64,000 bases of DNA from Microbacterium horticulturae (GTDB taxonomy: Bacteria > Actinomycetota > Actinomycetes > Actinomycetales > Microbacteriaceae). The notes below the pieces were generated by a model that saw nothing but the letters and a program-made list of their open reading frames with translations, had not been told where the DNA came from and ran no database searches. The position numbers and the translations under genes are program-made. Position 1 is the stretch's first letter. Each line of letters opens with the position of its first letter. Where the stretch lies: contig NZ_CP119108.1 of NCBI RefSeq assembly GCF_029094505.1, positions 930,001 to 994,000 of the forward strand. Direction: 5' to 3'. Positions 24,903-33,788 of this stretch are shown in pieces.

Positions 24903-26449
24903 ACACCAAGACCCGTCTGCTGGCAGTGCTCGCCGGTGTGGCCGTGGCATCCGTCTCCCTGTCCGGGTGCCTGTTCACCGTCATCCCCGACGGGGGAGCG
25001 GCCTCATCTCAACCTGCGTCGAGCCCCACTCCCGACGCGGAGGGCGTGGCATCCGAACTGCTGCCGTTCTACACGCAGACGATCGACTGGTCGTCGTGCG
25101 CGGGTGCTGATCAGTGCGCCGACATCGATGCTCCGCTCGACTGGAACGATCCGGGCAAAGGCAAGGTCTCGCTGTCGATCATCAAGCACGGCGCGACCGG
25201 CACCTCGCAGGGGGCGCTTCTGGTCAATCCCGGGGGACCGGGCGCCAGCGGCGTCGAGCTCATCCGCGACTCGCTCGATTACGCCGTGGGATCGACCCTC
25301 GCCGAGCACTACGACGTGATCGGCTTCGATCCGCGTGGCGTGGGCGGGTCCACGGCGGTGAAGTGCTTCAACGCCAAGCAGATGGATGCATACCTATTCG
25401 ACATCCCCAGCGCACCGCGCAACACCGCCGAGTGGCGCGAAGAGGTCCTCGCTTCGGCGAAGGGCTTCGCGCAGGCGTGCGAGGAGAACAGCGGCGGCAT
25501 CCTGCCCTACATCACCACCGAGTTCGCGGCACGTGACATGGACCTCATGCGCGCCGTGCTCGGCGACAAGAAGCTCAACTACCTGGGCTACTCGTACGGC
25601 ACGTTCCTCGGGGCGACGTACGCAAAGCTGTACCCGCAGAAGGTGGGGCGGTTCGTGCTCGACGGCGCGCTCGACCCGTCGACCTCGTCACTCGAGGTGA
25701 GCGTGACCCAGGGCGTCGGGTTCGAGTCGGCGCTGCGCGCCTACATGGCGTCATGCCTGAAGACTCGGGGATGCCCCTTCTCGGGGACGGTCGACGACGC
25801 GATGTCGAGCCTGGGCGCGCTGTTCGCCAGGGTCGACAAGTCGCCACTGCGCAACACCGACGGGCGCATGCTCGGTGCCGACGCGATGCTGACCTCGATC
25901 GTGGCCGCGCTCTACTCGCAAGACAGCTGGCAGTACCTCACCCAGTCGCTCGCGGGCATCGCCAAGGGCAACCCGAGCATCGCCTTCCAGCTCGCTGACT
26001 TCTATTACAACCGCGTGGATGGAAAGTATCAGGACAACTCGCAGGAGGCATTCACGGCCTACAACTGCATGGACTACCCGAATGACGCGACCGACGCGCA
26101 GATAGCGGCCGCGCAGGCGACGCTGAAGCAGAAGGCCCCGGTGATCGCGCCGTACTGGAACGTCGACATCGACGGCTGCGAGAGCTGGCCGGCGAAGGCG
26201 ACGGGCGTGCGTGAAGAGATCCACGCCGCGGGTGCGGGCCCTATTCTCGTCATCGGCACGACCAACGACCCGGCGACCCCGTACACCTGGGCCCAGGCGC
26301 TTGCGAAGCAGCTGGATTCGGGCATCCTGATCACCCGCGTCGGTGAGGGGCACACCGGATTCAACAAGGGCAACAGCTGCGTCGATGACACCGTGAACGA
26401 CTACTTCGTCGACGGCACGGTACCCGACGCCGACGTGCGTTGCGACTGA
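24899..26449 (+). CDS. Secreted alpha/beta-hydrolase lipoprotein, tripeptidyl aminopeptidase type
   Basis: A 516-residue exported hydrolase. The lipobox LSGC has Cys at about residue 24. The alpha/beta-hydrolase core has the oxyanion motif NPGGPGASG, the nucleophile elbow GYSYGTFLG with Ser about 232, and late NDPATP and EGHTGF segments supplying Asp and His. C-terminal TAP-like sequence is present, as in Streptomyces SlpD/SlpE and tripeptidyl aminopeptidases. It probably trims peptides at the cell surface. The GTG start overlaps holB; GGAAGGA lies about 5 nt upstream. Confidence 0.9.
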   Translation: MNTKTRLLAVLAGVAVASVSLSGCLFTVIPDGGAASSQPASSPTPDAEGVASELLPFYTQTIDWSSCAGADQCADIDAPLDWNDPGKGKVSLSIIKHGATGTSQGALLVNPGGPGASGVELIRDSLDYAVGSTLAEHYDVIGFDPRGVGGSTAVKCFNAKQMDAYLFDIPSAPRNTAEWREEVLASAKGFAQACEENSGGILPYITTEFAARDMDLMRAVLGDKKLNYLGYSYGTFLGATYAKLYPQKVGRFVLDGALDPSTSSLEVSVTQGVGFESALRAYMASCLKTRGCPFSGTVDDAMSSLGALFARVDKSPLRNTDGRMLGADAMLTSIVAALYSQDSWQYLTQSLAGIAKGNPSIAFQLADFYYNRVDGKYQDNSQEAFTAYNCMDYPNDATDAQIAAAQATLKQKAPVIAPYWNVDIDGCESWPAKATGVREEIHAAGAGPILVIGTTNDPATPYTWAQALAKQLDSGILITRVGEGHTGFNKGNSCVDDTVNDYFVDGTVPDADVRCD

Positions 26450-26511
26450 GCTCGGACGATTTCACGGGTCGCCCTGCGACCATGTAAGATCGATCATCGT
26501 GCACAGCGCAC

Positions 26512-26584
26512 GCCGCCTTAGCTCAGTCGGCAGAGCGATTCACTCGTAATGAATAGGTCGTCGGTTCGATTCCGACAGGCGGCT
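26512..26584 (+). tRNA. tRNA-Thr (anticodon CGU)
   Basis: A 73-nt tRNA. The acceptor GCCGCCT pairs with AGGCGGC, the D-arm is TAGCTCAGTCGGCAGAGC, the anticodon stem ATTCA/TGAAT encloses CTCGTAA, and the T-arm is present. A -10 box TAAGAT lies at 26485-26490, about 20 nt upstream. CCA is not encoded. Confidence 0.95.
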
Positions 26585-26590
26585 CACACA

Positions 26591-26618
26591 GAAGGCCCCC
26601 TCGAAAGAGGGGGCCTTC
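26591..26618. terminator. Bidirectional terminator after tRNA-Thr
   Basis: A perfect 12-bp stem GAAGGCCCCCTC/GAGGGGGCCTTC with GAAA loop, between the tRNA and the convergent desaturase gene. Confidence 0.85.
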
Positions 26619-26635
26619 GTCGTGTGTGGGGAGTG

Positions 26636-27781
26636 TCAGACGCGTCGGTAGGACGACGCCATCGGGCAGTCGAACGGGTCGCGTGCGGCCAGGCCGACGC
26701 GGTTGAGATACCCGATCACGATCGCGTAGGAGCGCCACAGCGTCGTCTCCACGTAGGGCACGTCGAGCGTGGCGCACTGGTCGCGCACGAGCTCGCGAGC
26801 ACGCGCGAGATGCGGACGCGGCATGCTCGGGAACAGGTGGTGCTCGACCTGGTAGTTGAGGCCGCCCATCAGCCAGGTGGCCCACCAGCCGCCGGTGATG
26901 TTGCGCGAGGTGCGCACCTGCTTGCTGAAGAAGTCGAGCTTCGCCGTGCGGTCGATGACCGGCATGCCCTTGTGGTTCGGCGCGAACGAAGCGCCCATGT
27001 AGATTCCGAAGACCGCCAGCTGCACTCCGAGGAACGCGAAGGCCATGCCCAGCGGCAGCAGCAGGAACACCGGTACGACGAAGATCGCGAAGCGCAGCGC
27101 GATCAGGCCCAGCTCGATCCAGCGGCCCTTCACGGGCTTGCGCGTCAGCAGGTGGGTGAACGCCAGCCGGTGCAGGTTGATCCCCTCGAAGGCCAGCAGC
27201 GGGAAGAACAACCAGCCCTGACGGCGGGTGATCGCGCGACGCAGACCGCGCGCGGTTGCGGCGTCTTCGTCGAGGAATGAGATCGTGTCGATCTCGATGT
27301 CGGGGTCACGACCGACCCGATTCGGGTTGGCGTGGTGGCGGGTGTGCTTGTTGCTCCACCACGAATAGCTCATGCCGACCACGCCGTTGCCCAGCAGCCG
27401 CGCGAGACGGTCGTTTGCGGGGCCTGAGGAGAGGATCTGGCGGTGCGCGGCCTCGTGCGAGAGGAAAGCGACCTGCGTGAAGAGGATGCCGAGCCCCCCG
27501 GCGATCAGCAGCTGGAACCAGCTGGCGCCCAGGAGCAGGAAGCCCGTGACGGCTCCGCCGAAGCCGAGAGCGATCAGCAGGCCCACGAAGGCGTAGAACC
27601 ACGGTGTGCGAGCCAGCAGCCCGCTCTCCCGGGCAACCTGCGACACGTCAGTGAACGCACGGGTGAGCGGCGGAAAGTCCTCGGTGCGCGCGTAGGTCTG
27701 ACGAACGGGCCCGAGCCGCGGCTCGAGGGTGGTGGAGGAGATGAGAGCACCTGTGCTTTCGATCGTGACCGCTTCGGCCAT
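26636..27781 (-). CDS. Membrane fatty-acid desaturase
   Basis: A 381-residue di-iron desaturase with the three His boxes: HEAAH, HTRHH and QVEHH. Four or more membrane helices lie between them. It introduces a cis double bond into acyl chains of CoA or lipid substrates, probably to adjust membrane fluidity. A possible -10 box TAGGGT lies about 45 nt before the ATG. Together with the adjacent cold-shock gene it suggests temperature adaptation, although the genes are separated by a strong terminator. Confidence 0.92.
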   Translation of the reverse strand: MAEAVTIESTGALISSTTLEPRLGPVRQTYARTEDFPPLTRAFTDVSQVARESGLLARTPWFYAFVGLLIALGFGGAVTGFLLLGASWFQLLIAGGLGILFTQVAFLSHEAAHRQILSSGPANDRLARLLGNGVVGMSYSWWSNKHTRHHANPNRVGRDPDIEIDTISFLDEDAATARGLRRAITRRQGWLFFPLLAFEGINLHRLAFTHLLTRKPVKGRWIELGLIALRFAIFVVPVFLLLPLGMAFAFLGVQLAVFGIYMGASFAPNHKGMPVIDRTAKLDFFSKQVRTSRNITGGWWATWLMGGLNYQVEHHLFPSMPRPHLARARELVRDQCATLDVPYVETTLWRSYAIVIGYLNRVGLAARDPFDCPMASSYRRV

Positions 27782-27868
27782 GGAGCCAAGGGCAGTTGCC
27801 GATCGCTGATGCCCACCCTACGCGCGGTCACGTGCGCGAGGCGGAATATACAGGCCCCGCACAGACAC

Positions 27869-27906
27869 AGAACGGCCGGGGTCCAGATGAGGACCCCGGC
27901 CGTTCT
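27869..27906. terminator. Terminator downstream of the cold-shock gene
   Basis: A perfect 16-bp stem AGAACGGCCGGGGTCC/GGACCCCGGCCGTTCT with 6-nt loop AGATGA, 8 nt past the cold-shock stop. Confidence 0.9.
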
Positions 27907-27914
27907 TCGAGAGA

Positions 27915-28118
27915 TCAGAGCGGGCGGATGTTTGCCGCCTGCATGCCCTTGGGGCCCTGCTCGGCGTCAAACTCGACCTTCTGCGCCTCGCGCAGCTCCT
28001 TGAAGCCGTTGCCGGTGATCGCGCTGTAGTGCGCGAACAGGTCGGCGGAGCCGTCGTCGGGTGCAATGAACCCGTAGCCCTTTTCGGCGTTGAACCATTT
28101 CACGGTGCCAGTGGCCAT
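27915..28118 (-). CDS. Cold-shock protein (CspA family)
   Basis: A 67-residue cold-shock domain with RNP1 KGYGFIAP and RNP2-like DLFAHYSAI motifs; it binds single-stranded RNA/DNA and melts mRNA structure. AGAAGGAAAG lies 5 nt before the ATG at 28118. Its reading frame is open far upstream without a stop (see the next entry), so an N-terminally extended form is formally possible, but the strong ribosome-binding site supports the normal start. Confidence 0.95.
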   Translation of the reverse strand: MATGTVKWFNAEKGYGFIAPDDGSADLFAHYSAITGNGFKELREAQKVEFDAEQGPKGMQAANIRPL

Positions 28119-28427
28119 CGTGTCTTTCCTTCTGTTGTGCGGGCCGCCGGAGCGGCCGGGGGTGCCGCGCCGACGAATGCGGAGCGGACGGCGGGATCGG
28201 CGACGGGACTCCGGCGCCGAAAGATTGGATGCCTCGACCGCCGCGACCGCGTCGGAACGGGTCGCATGCAGACCGAGGTCGGCACCGAGGCCGCTGTGTG
28301 CGGCGTAGCCGTGCACGGTGACCTCGATGAAACCAGCATACGCACCTGCGAGGTGTGCGACGTGGACGTCGTCGTCGGCCTGGCGCCATTGCACGGCGGC
28401 GACGGGGACGGAAGCGGGGGAAGACAT
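27915..28427 (-). CDS. Candidate small-protein frame reading in frame into the cold-shock gene
   Basis: From an ATG at 28427 the frame runs 103 codons and continues without a stop into the cold-shock ATG. The first 70 residues look protein-like, not like shadow sequence: [19 protein letters not shown], then [20 protein letters not shown], then [15 protein letters not shown]. This resembles short Microbacteriaceae proteins recalled as hypothetical. The following 30 residues are Arg-rich and look like translated leader. AAGG lies 7 nt before the ATG, and a -10 box TAGGGT lies at 28573-28578. Either a stop was lost, giving a 170-residue fusion, or the resemblance is chance. The rest of the 28119-28592 gap shows nothing else. 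Confidence 0.4.
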   Translation of the reverse strand: MSSPASVPVAAVQWRQADDDVHVAHLAGAYAGFIEVTVHGYAAHSGLGADLGLHATRSDAVAAVEASNLSAPESRRRSRRPLRIRRRGTPGRSGGPHNRRKDTMATGTVKWFNAEKGYGFIAPDDGSADLFAHYSAITGNGFKELREAQKVEFDAEQGPKGMQAANIRPL

Positions 28428-28592
28428 GAAGAACCTTGGCTGTGTGACGCGGGGCAGGCCACGCGTAGGAGATGGATGCGGCGTTGTGCGCCGGTGCGGA
28501 CGTCGGTCCACGAACTGCTCGACGGTGAGGCGGCAGGATCACGACGTGCGGTGCGCCCCGAAGGGCACCTCCACCCTAGCACGACCCCGCTG

Positions 28593-29555
28593 TCAGCCGA
28601 CTGCGAGCATGACGCCCGCCGCGAGGGCGAGCACCAGACCCGCCCACTGCACGGTGGCGATGCGCTCGCGCAGCACGAGGGCCGCGAGGATGATCGTGCC
28701 GGCCGGATACATCGCCGTCAGCGCTGAAACAACCGAGAGGTCGCCCATCCGCAGCGCGACGAGCATGACCGCGTTGGCGGAGGCGTCGGCCAGCCCGCAG
28801 ACGGCCGCCAGCCACCAGGCGCTCGGCGCAATCCCGGCGTTGGCGACCGCGCCGGTATCGCCGACGGCATGCTCGAGGTCGGCATGGCCGGTGGGCGTCG
28901 CGCCGATCTCCACGCCCTGGGCGGCCAACACCTGTCGCGCGCTTCGCCCGCGGCGTCGGCCGGCAAGAAGCAGCATCCCGACGATCACTCCGGTGATGAC
29001 GGCATTCGTCCCGCGATTGACCACGAGCGGCAGGATGCCGCTGGTCGACGATGTCTGATCGATCGCGATGACGAAGGCGCCGATCGCGAGCCCTGCGCCC
29101 GCTGCCATCACGAGCCCCCGCGCAGCAGGGCGCACGGCGGCCTCACCGGGGATGAACCCCACCAGCACGACCGCCACCAGCGCGACGCCGAGCCCGGCGT
29201 AGCCCACTGCGCTCAGCTGCTCGCCGTCGACGAGCAGTCCCCATGTCATCGGCGCGATGGCCGAGACGACGGCGGTCAGGGGAGACAAGATGCTCATCGG
29301 ACCGATGGCGAGACACGCGTACAGGAGGGCGATGGCGATCGCGCCGAAGACCCCCGAGAGGGCGCCCCATGCCGCATCCACCCCGTTCCACTCGCCGCCC
29401 AGCACCGGGGACAGCGCCGCGAGCAGAACGAGCCCGGATGCCGCGGCGACGGCCGTGGCGACGATCGAGCGCAGCCGCTTGGCGGCAAGGCCCCCGAGGA
29501 AGTCCGCCGAGCCGTAGACGAGCGCGCCGAAGAGAGCGATGGCTGCGGCGGGCAT
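28593..29555 (-). CDS. EamA/DMT-superfamily transporter
   Basis: A 320-residue membrane protein with about ten helices in two EamA-type halves; the first begins IALFGALVYGSADFLGG, and the last helix is QWAGLVLALAAGVML. An unusual hydrophilic insert of about 40 residues (RRRGRSARQVLAAQGVEIG and on) lies between helices in the second half. The ATG at 29555 is exactly 6 nt after TAGGCT, so a leaderless mRNA is likely. The substrate is unknown; the family exports metabolites or amino acids. Confidence 0.88.
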   Translation of the reverse strand: MPAAAIALFGALVYGSADFLGGLAAKRLRSIVATAVAAASGLVLLAALSPVLGGEWNGVDAAWGALSGVFGAIAIALLYACLAIGPMSILSPLTAVVSAIAPMTWGLLVDGEQLSAVGYAGLGVALVAVVLVGFIPGEAAVRPAARGLVMAAGAGLAIGAFVIAIDQTSSTSGILPLVVNRGTNAVITGVIVGMLLLAGRRRGRSARQVLAAQGVEIGATPTGHADLEHAVGDTGAVANAGIAPSAWWLAAVCGLADASANAVMLVALRMGDLSVVSALTAMYPAGTIILAALVLRERIATVQWAGLVLALAAGVMLAVG

Positions 29556-29608
29556 GACGTCAGCCTAGAGTGTCGCCGTCTGCCGAAGAGGCTCTCTAGT
29601 CTGGGGGC

Positions 29609-31843
29609 ATGATGTCGCGACCTCGTCCGCACACTCGTCGAGAGCTCCGTGAGCAGAGCAGGTTGCCGACGCGGTGGCTGCGCATCGGCATCCCGGTGCT
29701 GCTGGTACTCGTGTGGCTGGTCGGGGGAGCCATCGGCGGCCCGTACTTCGGAAAGGTCAGCGAGGTCTCCACGAACGACCACGCGGCGTACCTGCCCGAC
29801 TCGGCCGAGTCGACGGTCGTGCAGAACAGGTTGGCCGACTTCACCGGCAGCGACAGCATCCCGGCCGTCGTCGTGGTCACCGCCGACGACGGTGCGAAAC
29901 TCACTGACGATCAGCTCTCCGCGCTGCGCGATCTCGTCGACCCACTCGGCGACGTCGCCGGTGTGAACGGCAGTGTGTCGCCGCCGATCACCTCCGACGA
30001 CGGCAAGGCGGTGCAGCTGTTCGTGCCGATGGGCACCGAAGAGGTCTCCGACTCGGTCGATGCCGTGCGCACCGCTCTCGACGCAGACCTCCCCGACGGT
30101 ACGACGGCGTGGATCACGGGACCCGCCGGGTTCACCGCCGATCTCGTGCAGGGGTTCCTCGGCATCGACGGCCTGTTGCTGGGGGTTGCGCTGCTCGCCG
30201 TGTTCGTCATCCTCGTGATCGTGTACCGGTCACCGCTGCTGCCGATCCTCGTGCTGGCGACCGCCTGCTTCGCACTGTGTGTGGCGCTGCTCACCGTCTG
30301 GTGGCTCGCCAAGGCGGGGGTGGTGGTCCTCAACGGTCAGGTGCAGGGCATCCTCTTCATCCTGGTGATCGGCGCCGCCACCGACTATGCGCTGCTGTAC
30401 GTCGCGCGATATCGCGAGGCCGTGGCGCAGGGGGCGAAGCGGTGGGATGCCACGACCACCGCCTGGCGCGGCGCGTTCGAGCCGATCCTCGCTTCCGGCG
30501 GCACGGTGATCGCGGGCCTGCTCTGTCTGCTGCTCAGCGATCTGGCCACCAACCGGGCCCTCGGGCCGATCGCCTCCATCGGCATAGCGTTCGCGATCCT
30601 GTCGGCGCTGACGTTCCTGCCGGCACTGCTGGCTCTGGTCGGGCGGGCGGCGTTCTGGCCGTTCATCCCCAGGCAGCCGCTCGCGACGATTCCCGACGAC
30701 CTCACCGTGCCGGTCAAGGGTTTCTGGCCGCGTCAGGCGCGGCTGGTGGCCCGGCACTCGCGTCCGGTCTGGATCGTGTGCCTGGTGGTCCTCCTGGCGG
30801 CCGGCACCGGCATCCTGCAGTTGAAGGCCGAGGGCGTGCCCACCAGCGACCTCGTCACGAGCGCGTCCCAGGCCCGCGACGGTCAGGCCGTGCTTGGCGA
30901 ACACTTCGACGCCGGCAGCGGCAGTCCGGTGTACGTGCTCGTCGAGAAGGCCGATCTGGACCGCGCCGCGGTGGTGATGGATGCCTCGCCCGGCCTCGAG
31001 TCACTGGCCGCGGCATCCGACGACTCCCCATCGGGGCAGGCGACGGTCACCGTTGACGACGGCGACGTGACGATCGCCGCGCAGGGGCCGCCCGGAACCG
31101 CCGCACCAGAGCCGACCGTGTCGGACGGGCAGGTGCTCCTGACCGGCACGCTCGCCGACCCAGCCGACTCGGACGCGGCCGAGCAGACGGTGCGCGACCT
31201 GCGCGGTGCGCTGTCGACCGAACTCGGCGACAGCGCGGTGCAGGTGGGCGGGGTGACCGCGACCGACATCGACACGAACGACACGTCGATCCGCGACCGC
31301 ACGCTCATCATCCCGATCGTGCTCCTGGTGATCTTCGTGATCCTGATGCTGCTGCTGCGGGCGGTCCTCGCGCCGGTGCTGCTGATGCTGTCGGTGATCG
31401 TGTCGTTCGCTGCCGCCATGGGCGTGTCGGCCCTGGTGTTCAACCACGTCTTCCAGTTCCCGGGGGCAGACCCGGCGGTGCCGCTGTACGGCTTCGTGTT
31501 CCTCGTCGCGCTGGGGGTGGACTACAACATCTTCTTGATGACGCGCGTGCGTGAGGAGTCGAAGCGACACGGCACGCGGCCGGGCATCATGCGCGGGCTC
31601 GTGGCCACCGGCGGCGTGATCACCTCGGCAGGTCTCGTTCTGGCCGCGACGTTCGCGGCGCTCGCCGTCATCCCGATCCTGTTCCTCGCGCAGATAGCGT
31701 TCATCGTCGCATTCGGCGTGCTGCTGGATACGTTCATCGTGCGCTCCCTGCTGGTACCGGCCGTCTCGTACGACATCGGGCGCGCGATCTGGTGGCCGTC
31801 GAAGCTGTGGCGCAGGGGAGTGGATGCCCGGACCCGCGACTGA
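29609..31843 (+). CDS. MMPL-family (RND-type) membrane transporter
   Basis: A 744-residue transporter with two matching halves, each with one helix, an extracellular domain and a block of five helices. The first block starts GLLLGVALLAVFVILVIVYRS, and the second includes LIIPIVLLVIFVILMLLLRA and GVDYNIFLMTRVREE. MmpL-like proteins export lipids or small molecules using proton motive force. The start ATG is 6 nt after TAGTCT (29597-29602); a second ATG follows at once (MM). It is divergent from the DMT transporter. Confidence 0.92.
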   Translation: MMSRPRPHTRRELREQSRLPTRWLRIGIPVLLVLVWLVGGAIGGPYFGKVSEVSTNDHAAYLPDSAESTVVQNRLADFTGSDSIPAVVVVTADDGAKLTDDQLSALRDLVDPLGDVAGVNGSVSPPITSDDGKAVQLFVPMGTEEVSDSVDAVRTALDADLPDGTTAWITGPAGFTADLVQGFLGIDGLLLGVALLAVFVILVIVYRSPLLPILVLATACFALCVALLTVWWLAKAGVVVLNGQVQGILFILVIGAATDYALLYVARYREAVAQGAKRWDATTTAWRGAFEPILASGGTVIAGLLCLLLSDLATNRALGPIASIGIAFAILSALTFLPALLALVGRAAFWPFIPRQPLATIPDDLTVPVKGFWPRQARLVARHSRPVWIVCLVVLLAAGTGILQLKAEGVPTSDLVTSASQARDGQAVLGEHFDAGSGSPVYVLVEKADLDRAAVVMDASPGLESLAAASDDSPSGQATVTVDDGDVTIAAQGPPGTAAPEPTVSDGQVLLTGTLADPADSDAAEQTVRDLRGALSTELGDSAVQVGGVTATDIDTNDTSIRDRTLIIPIVLLVIFVILMLLLRAVLAPVLLMLSVIVSFAAAMGVSALVFNHVFQFPGADPAVPLYGFVFLVALGVDYNIFLMTRVREESKRHGTRPGIMRGLVATGGVITSAGLVLAATFAALAVIPILFLAQIAFIVAFGVLLDTFIVRSLLVPAVSYDIGRAIWWPSKLWRRGVDARTRD

Positions 31844-31859
31844 TCGGTACCCTCGAGGC

Positions 31860-32444
31860 ATGGGCACAGCATTGTTCATCGTCGACGTGCAGAACGATTT
31901 CACCGAAGGCGGAGCCCTCGGTGTCGAGGGCGGGGATGCCGTCGCCGAAGGCGTCTCGCGGCTGCTCGCCGAGCACGCCGACGACTACGACATCATCGTC
32001 GCCTCGCGCGACTGGCACGACGGCACGGGCGACAACGGCGGGCACTTCGCACTCTCCGGCGAACCCGACTTCGTCGGCACCTGGCCGGTGCACTGCGTCG
32101 CCGGCACAGAGGGTGCCGCCTACGATCCCGGCCTGGTCACGGCATCCATCACCCACCACGTCAAGAAGGGGCAGGGCAAGCCGGCGTACTCGCTGTTCGA
32201 GGGCGTCACCGACGACGGAGAGACCGTCGAGCAGCTGCTGGACGCGCACGGCATCATCGACGTCGACGTGACCGGTATAGCGACCGATTACTGCGTGCGT
32301 GCGTCTGCGCTCGACGCGATAGCGCATGGCCGCCACGTGCGCGTGCTGACAGACCTGGTGGCGGGCGTCGCGGCTGCCTCGAGCGAGGCCGCGCTCGCCG
32401 AGCTGGCGCACGCCGGAGCCGAGCTGGTCGCCGTGATGAGCTGA
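31860..32444 (+). CDS. Nicotinamidase/isochorismatase-family amidohydrolase
   Basis: A 194-residue cysteine hydrolase. The active-site Asp is in FIVDVQNDF, metal ligands lie in SRDWHDG/GGHF, and the nucleophile Cys is in ATDYCVRAS, the PncA pattern. It most likely converts nicotinamide to nicotinic acid in NAD salvage; pyrazinamidase activity would follow. It starts 16 nt after the MMPL stop. The ATG lies 6 nt after TACCCT (31848-31853), so it may have its own leaderless promoter. Confidence 0.88.
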   Translation: MGTALFIVDVQNDFTEGGALGVEGGDAVAEGVSRLLAEHADDYDIIVASRDWHDGTGDNGGHFALSGEPDFVGTWPVHCVAGTEGAAYDPGLVTASITHHVKKGQGKPAYSLFEGVTDDGETVEQLLDAHGIIDVDVTGIATDYCVRASALDAIAHGRHVRVLTDLVAGVAAASSEAALAELAHAGAELVAVMS

Positions 32445-32478
32445 GTTTTGGACAGTGGCGCCGACGTAGACTCGCCTC

Positions 32479-32715
32479 ATGGCAGCCAAACGGCAGTGGA
32501 TAGACCTCTCGCCCGCGGCGCGTGCGGCCGTGGTGGTCGGCGGCGTTGCGCAGCTCGCACTTCTCGCCCTCGCGCACGCCGACCTCACGCGGCGCACCGA
32601 CGCGCAGGTGCGCGGCCCGAAGCGCATGTGGCGGCTGATCACCCTGGTCAACTTCGTCGGCCCGATCACGTACTTCGCCGTGGGGCGGGAACCGGATGCC
32701 GCAGGGCGGCGCTGA
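32479..32715 (+). CDS. Small membrane protein (phospholipase D N-terminal-like, PLDc_N)
   Basis: A 78-residue protein with two hydrophobic segments (AAVVVGGVAQLALLALAHADL and ITLVNFVGPITYFAVGR) separated by a basic loop. The ending VGPITYFAVGR is the PLDc_N signature. The ATG lies 6 nt after TAGACT (32467-32472). Its function is unknown. Confidence 0.85.
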   Translation: MAAKRQWIDLSPAARAAVVVGGVAQLALLALAHADLTRRTDAQVRGPKRMWRLITLVNFVGPITYFAVGREPDAAGRR

Positions 32716-32745
32716 GCTCGTCACCCACTGACACGCGCCGTGAGC

Positions 32746-33078
32746 TCAGTGGGCGTGGCCGCCCGTGGAGCGCACCCCGGTCATGCCCTGCGGGCCGTTG
32801 GTGCCGAACGAGAAGTCCACCACGCCATCGGGGCCGACGCTCGCCTCGAGGACGAAGTCTTCGAGGTCGTCGACGACGTCGGGGGCGAGGAAGATGTGCG
32901 CGCCCGACTGCTCGAGCACCACATCGCCTTCCTCCGGGCCGCCGGCCGGTTCGAGGGCGAAGTCGGTGCCGCGGTCGGAGCCGTCGTAGACGCGGATGCC
33001 GCCGGACTCGCGCCCGCCGTCGGTACGGTCGGCGATGGCCTTCACGATGATGCAGGCGTCGTCGGTGAGGGTGAACAC
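32746..33078 (-). CDS. HesB/IscA-like small protein
   Basis: A 110-residue protein beginning [18 protein letters not shown], with IRVYDG and a C-terminal [16 protein letters not shown]. The start and strand pattern match HesB/IscA-like proteins of actinobacteria, but the Cys residues that bind iron-sulfur clusters are missing apart from one near the N terminus, so cluster carriage is doubtful. The GTG at 33078 is chosen because TATCGT lies exactly 7 nt upstream; a GTG at 33087 is the alternative. It is divergent from msrA. Confidence 0.7.
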   Translation of the reverse strand: MFTLTDDACIIVKAIADRTDGGRESGGIRVYDGSDRGTDFALEPAGGPEEGDVVLEQSGAHIFLAPDVVDDLEDFVLEASVGPDGVVDFSFGTNGPQGMTGVRSTGGHAH

Positions 33079-33218
33079 ACTCAGCACGATACCGGCGCCG
33101 CGTGACGCCGAGGGCGCCCGAGAGCCGGGAGAATGGAACGGGACCAAAACGGACTCGTGCGACGTTGTGTCCTGTGGATGCCGCAGCCCGCGGCATCCGG
33201 AACGGAGGAACAGTCATC

Positions 33219-33773
33219 ATGACCAGCGGCATTCACGACACGGGGGACATTCGGCGCGAACCGGGCATGGAGACGGCTGTGCTCGCGGGCGGGTGCTTCT
33301 GGGGGATGGAAGACCTGATCCGTCGCCAGCCGGGCGTTCTCGACACGCGTGTCGGCTACACCGGCGGCGAGAACGACCACGCCACCTATCGGCATCACCC
33401 CGGCCATGCCGAAGCGGTCGAGATCGTCTTCGACCCGACGAAGACCACGTACCGCGACATCCTGGCGTTCTTCTTCCAGATCCACGACCCGTCGACCCTC
33501 GACCGGCAAGGCAATGACATCGGCACCAGCTACCGATCGGCGATCTTCCCGCTCACGCCGGAGCAGGAACAGACCGCACGCGAGACGATCGCCGATGTCG
33601 ACGCCTCGGGGCTGTGGCCGGGCAAGGCCGTGACGACGATCGAGCCCGCGGGGCCGTTCTGGGAGGCCGAGCCCGAGCATCAGGACTACCTGATCACCTA
33701 CCCGAACGGGTACACCTGCCACTTCCCGCGGGCGGGCTGGGTGCTGCCGCGGCGTGACACCACCGCGGTCTGA
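33219..33773 (+). CDS. msrA: Peptide-methionine (S)-S-oxide reductase
   Basis: A 184-residue MsrA. The catalytic motif GCFWG is near residue 25, followed by VGYTGG, HAEAV and the C-terminal [15 protein letters not shown] region. It reduces S-methionine sulfoxide in oxidised proteins using thioredoxin. GGAGGAAC lies before the ATG at 33219. It is a single gene converging on the SDR gene. Confidence 0.95.
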   Translation: MTSGIHDTGDIRREPGMETAVLAGGCFWGMEDLIRRQPGVLDTRVGYTGGENDHATYRHHPGHAEAVEIVFDPTKTTYRDILAFFFQIHDPSTLDRQGNDIGTSYRSAIFPLTPEQEQTARETIADVDASGLWPGKAVTTIEPAGPFWEAEPEHQDYLITYPNGYTCHFPRAGWVLPRRDTTAV

Positions 33774-33788
33774 TCAGCGCGGTCCCGG

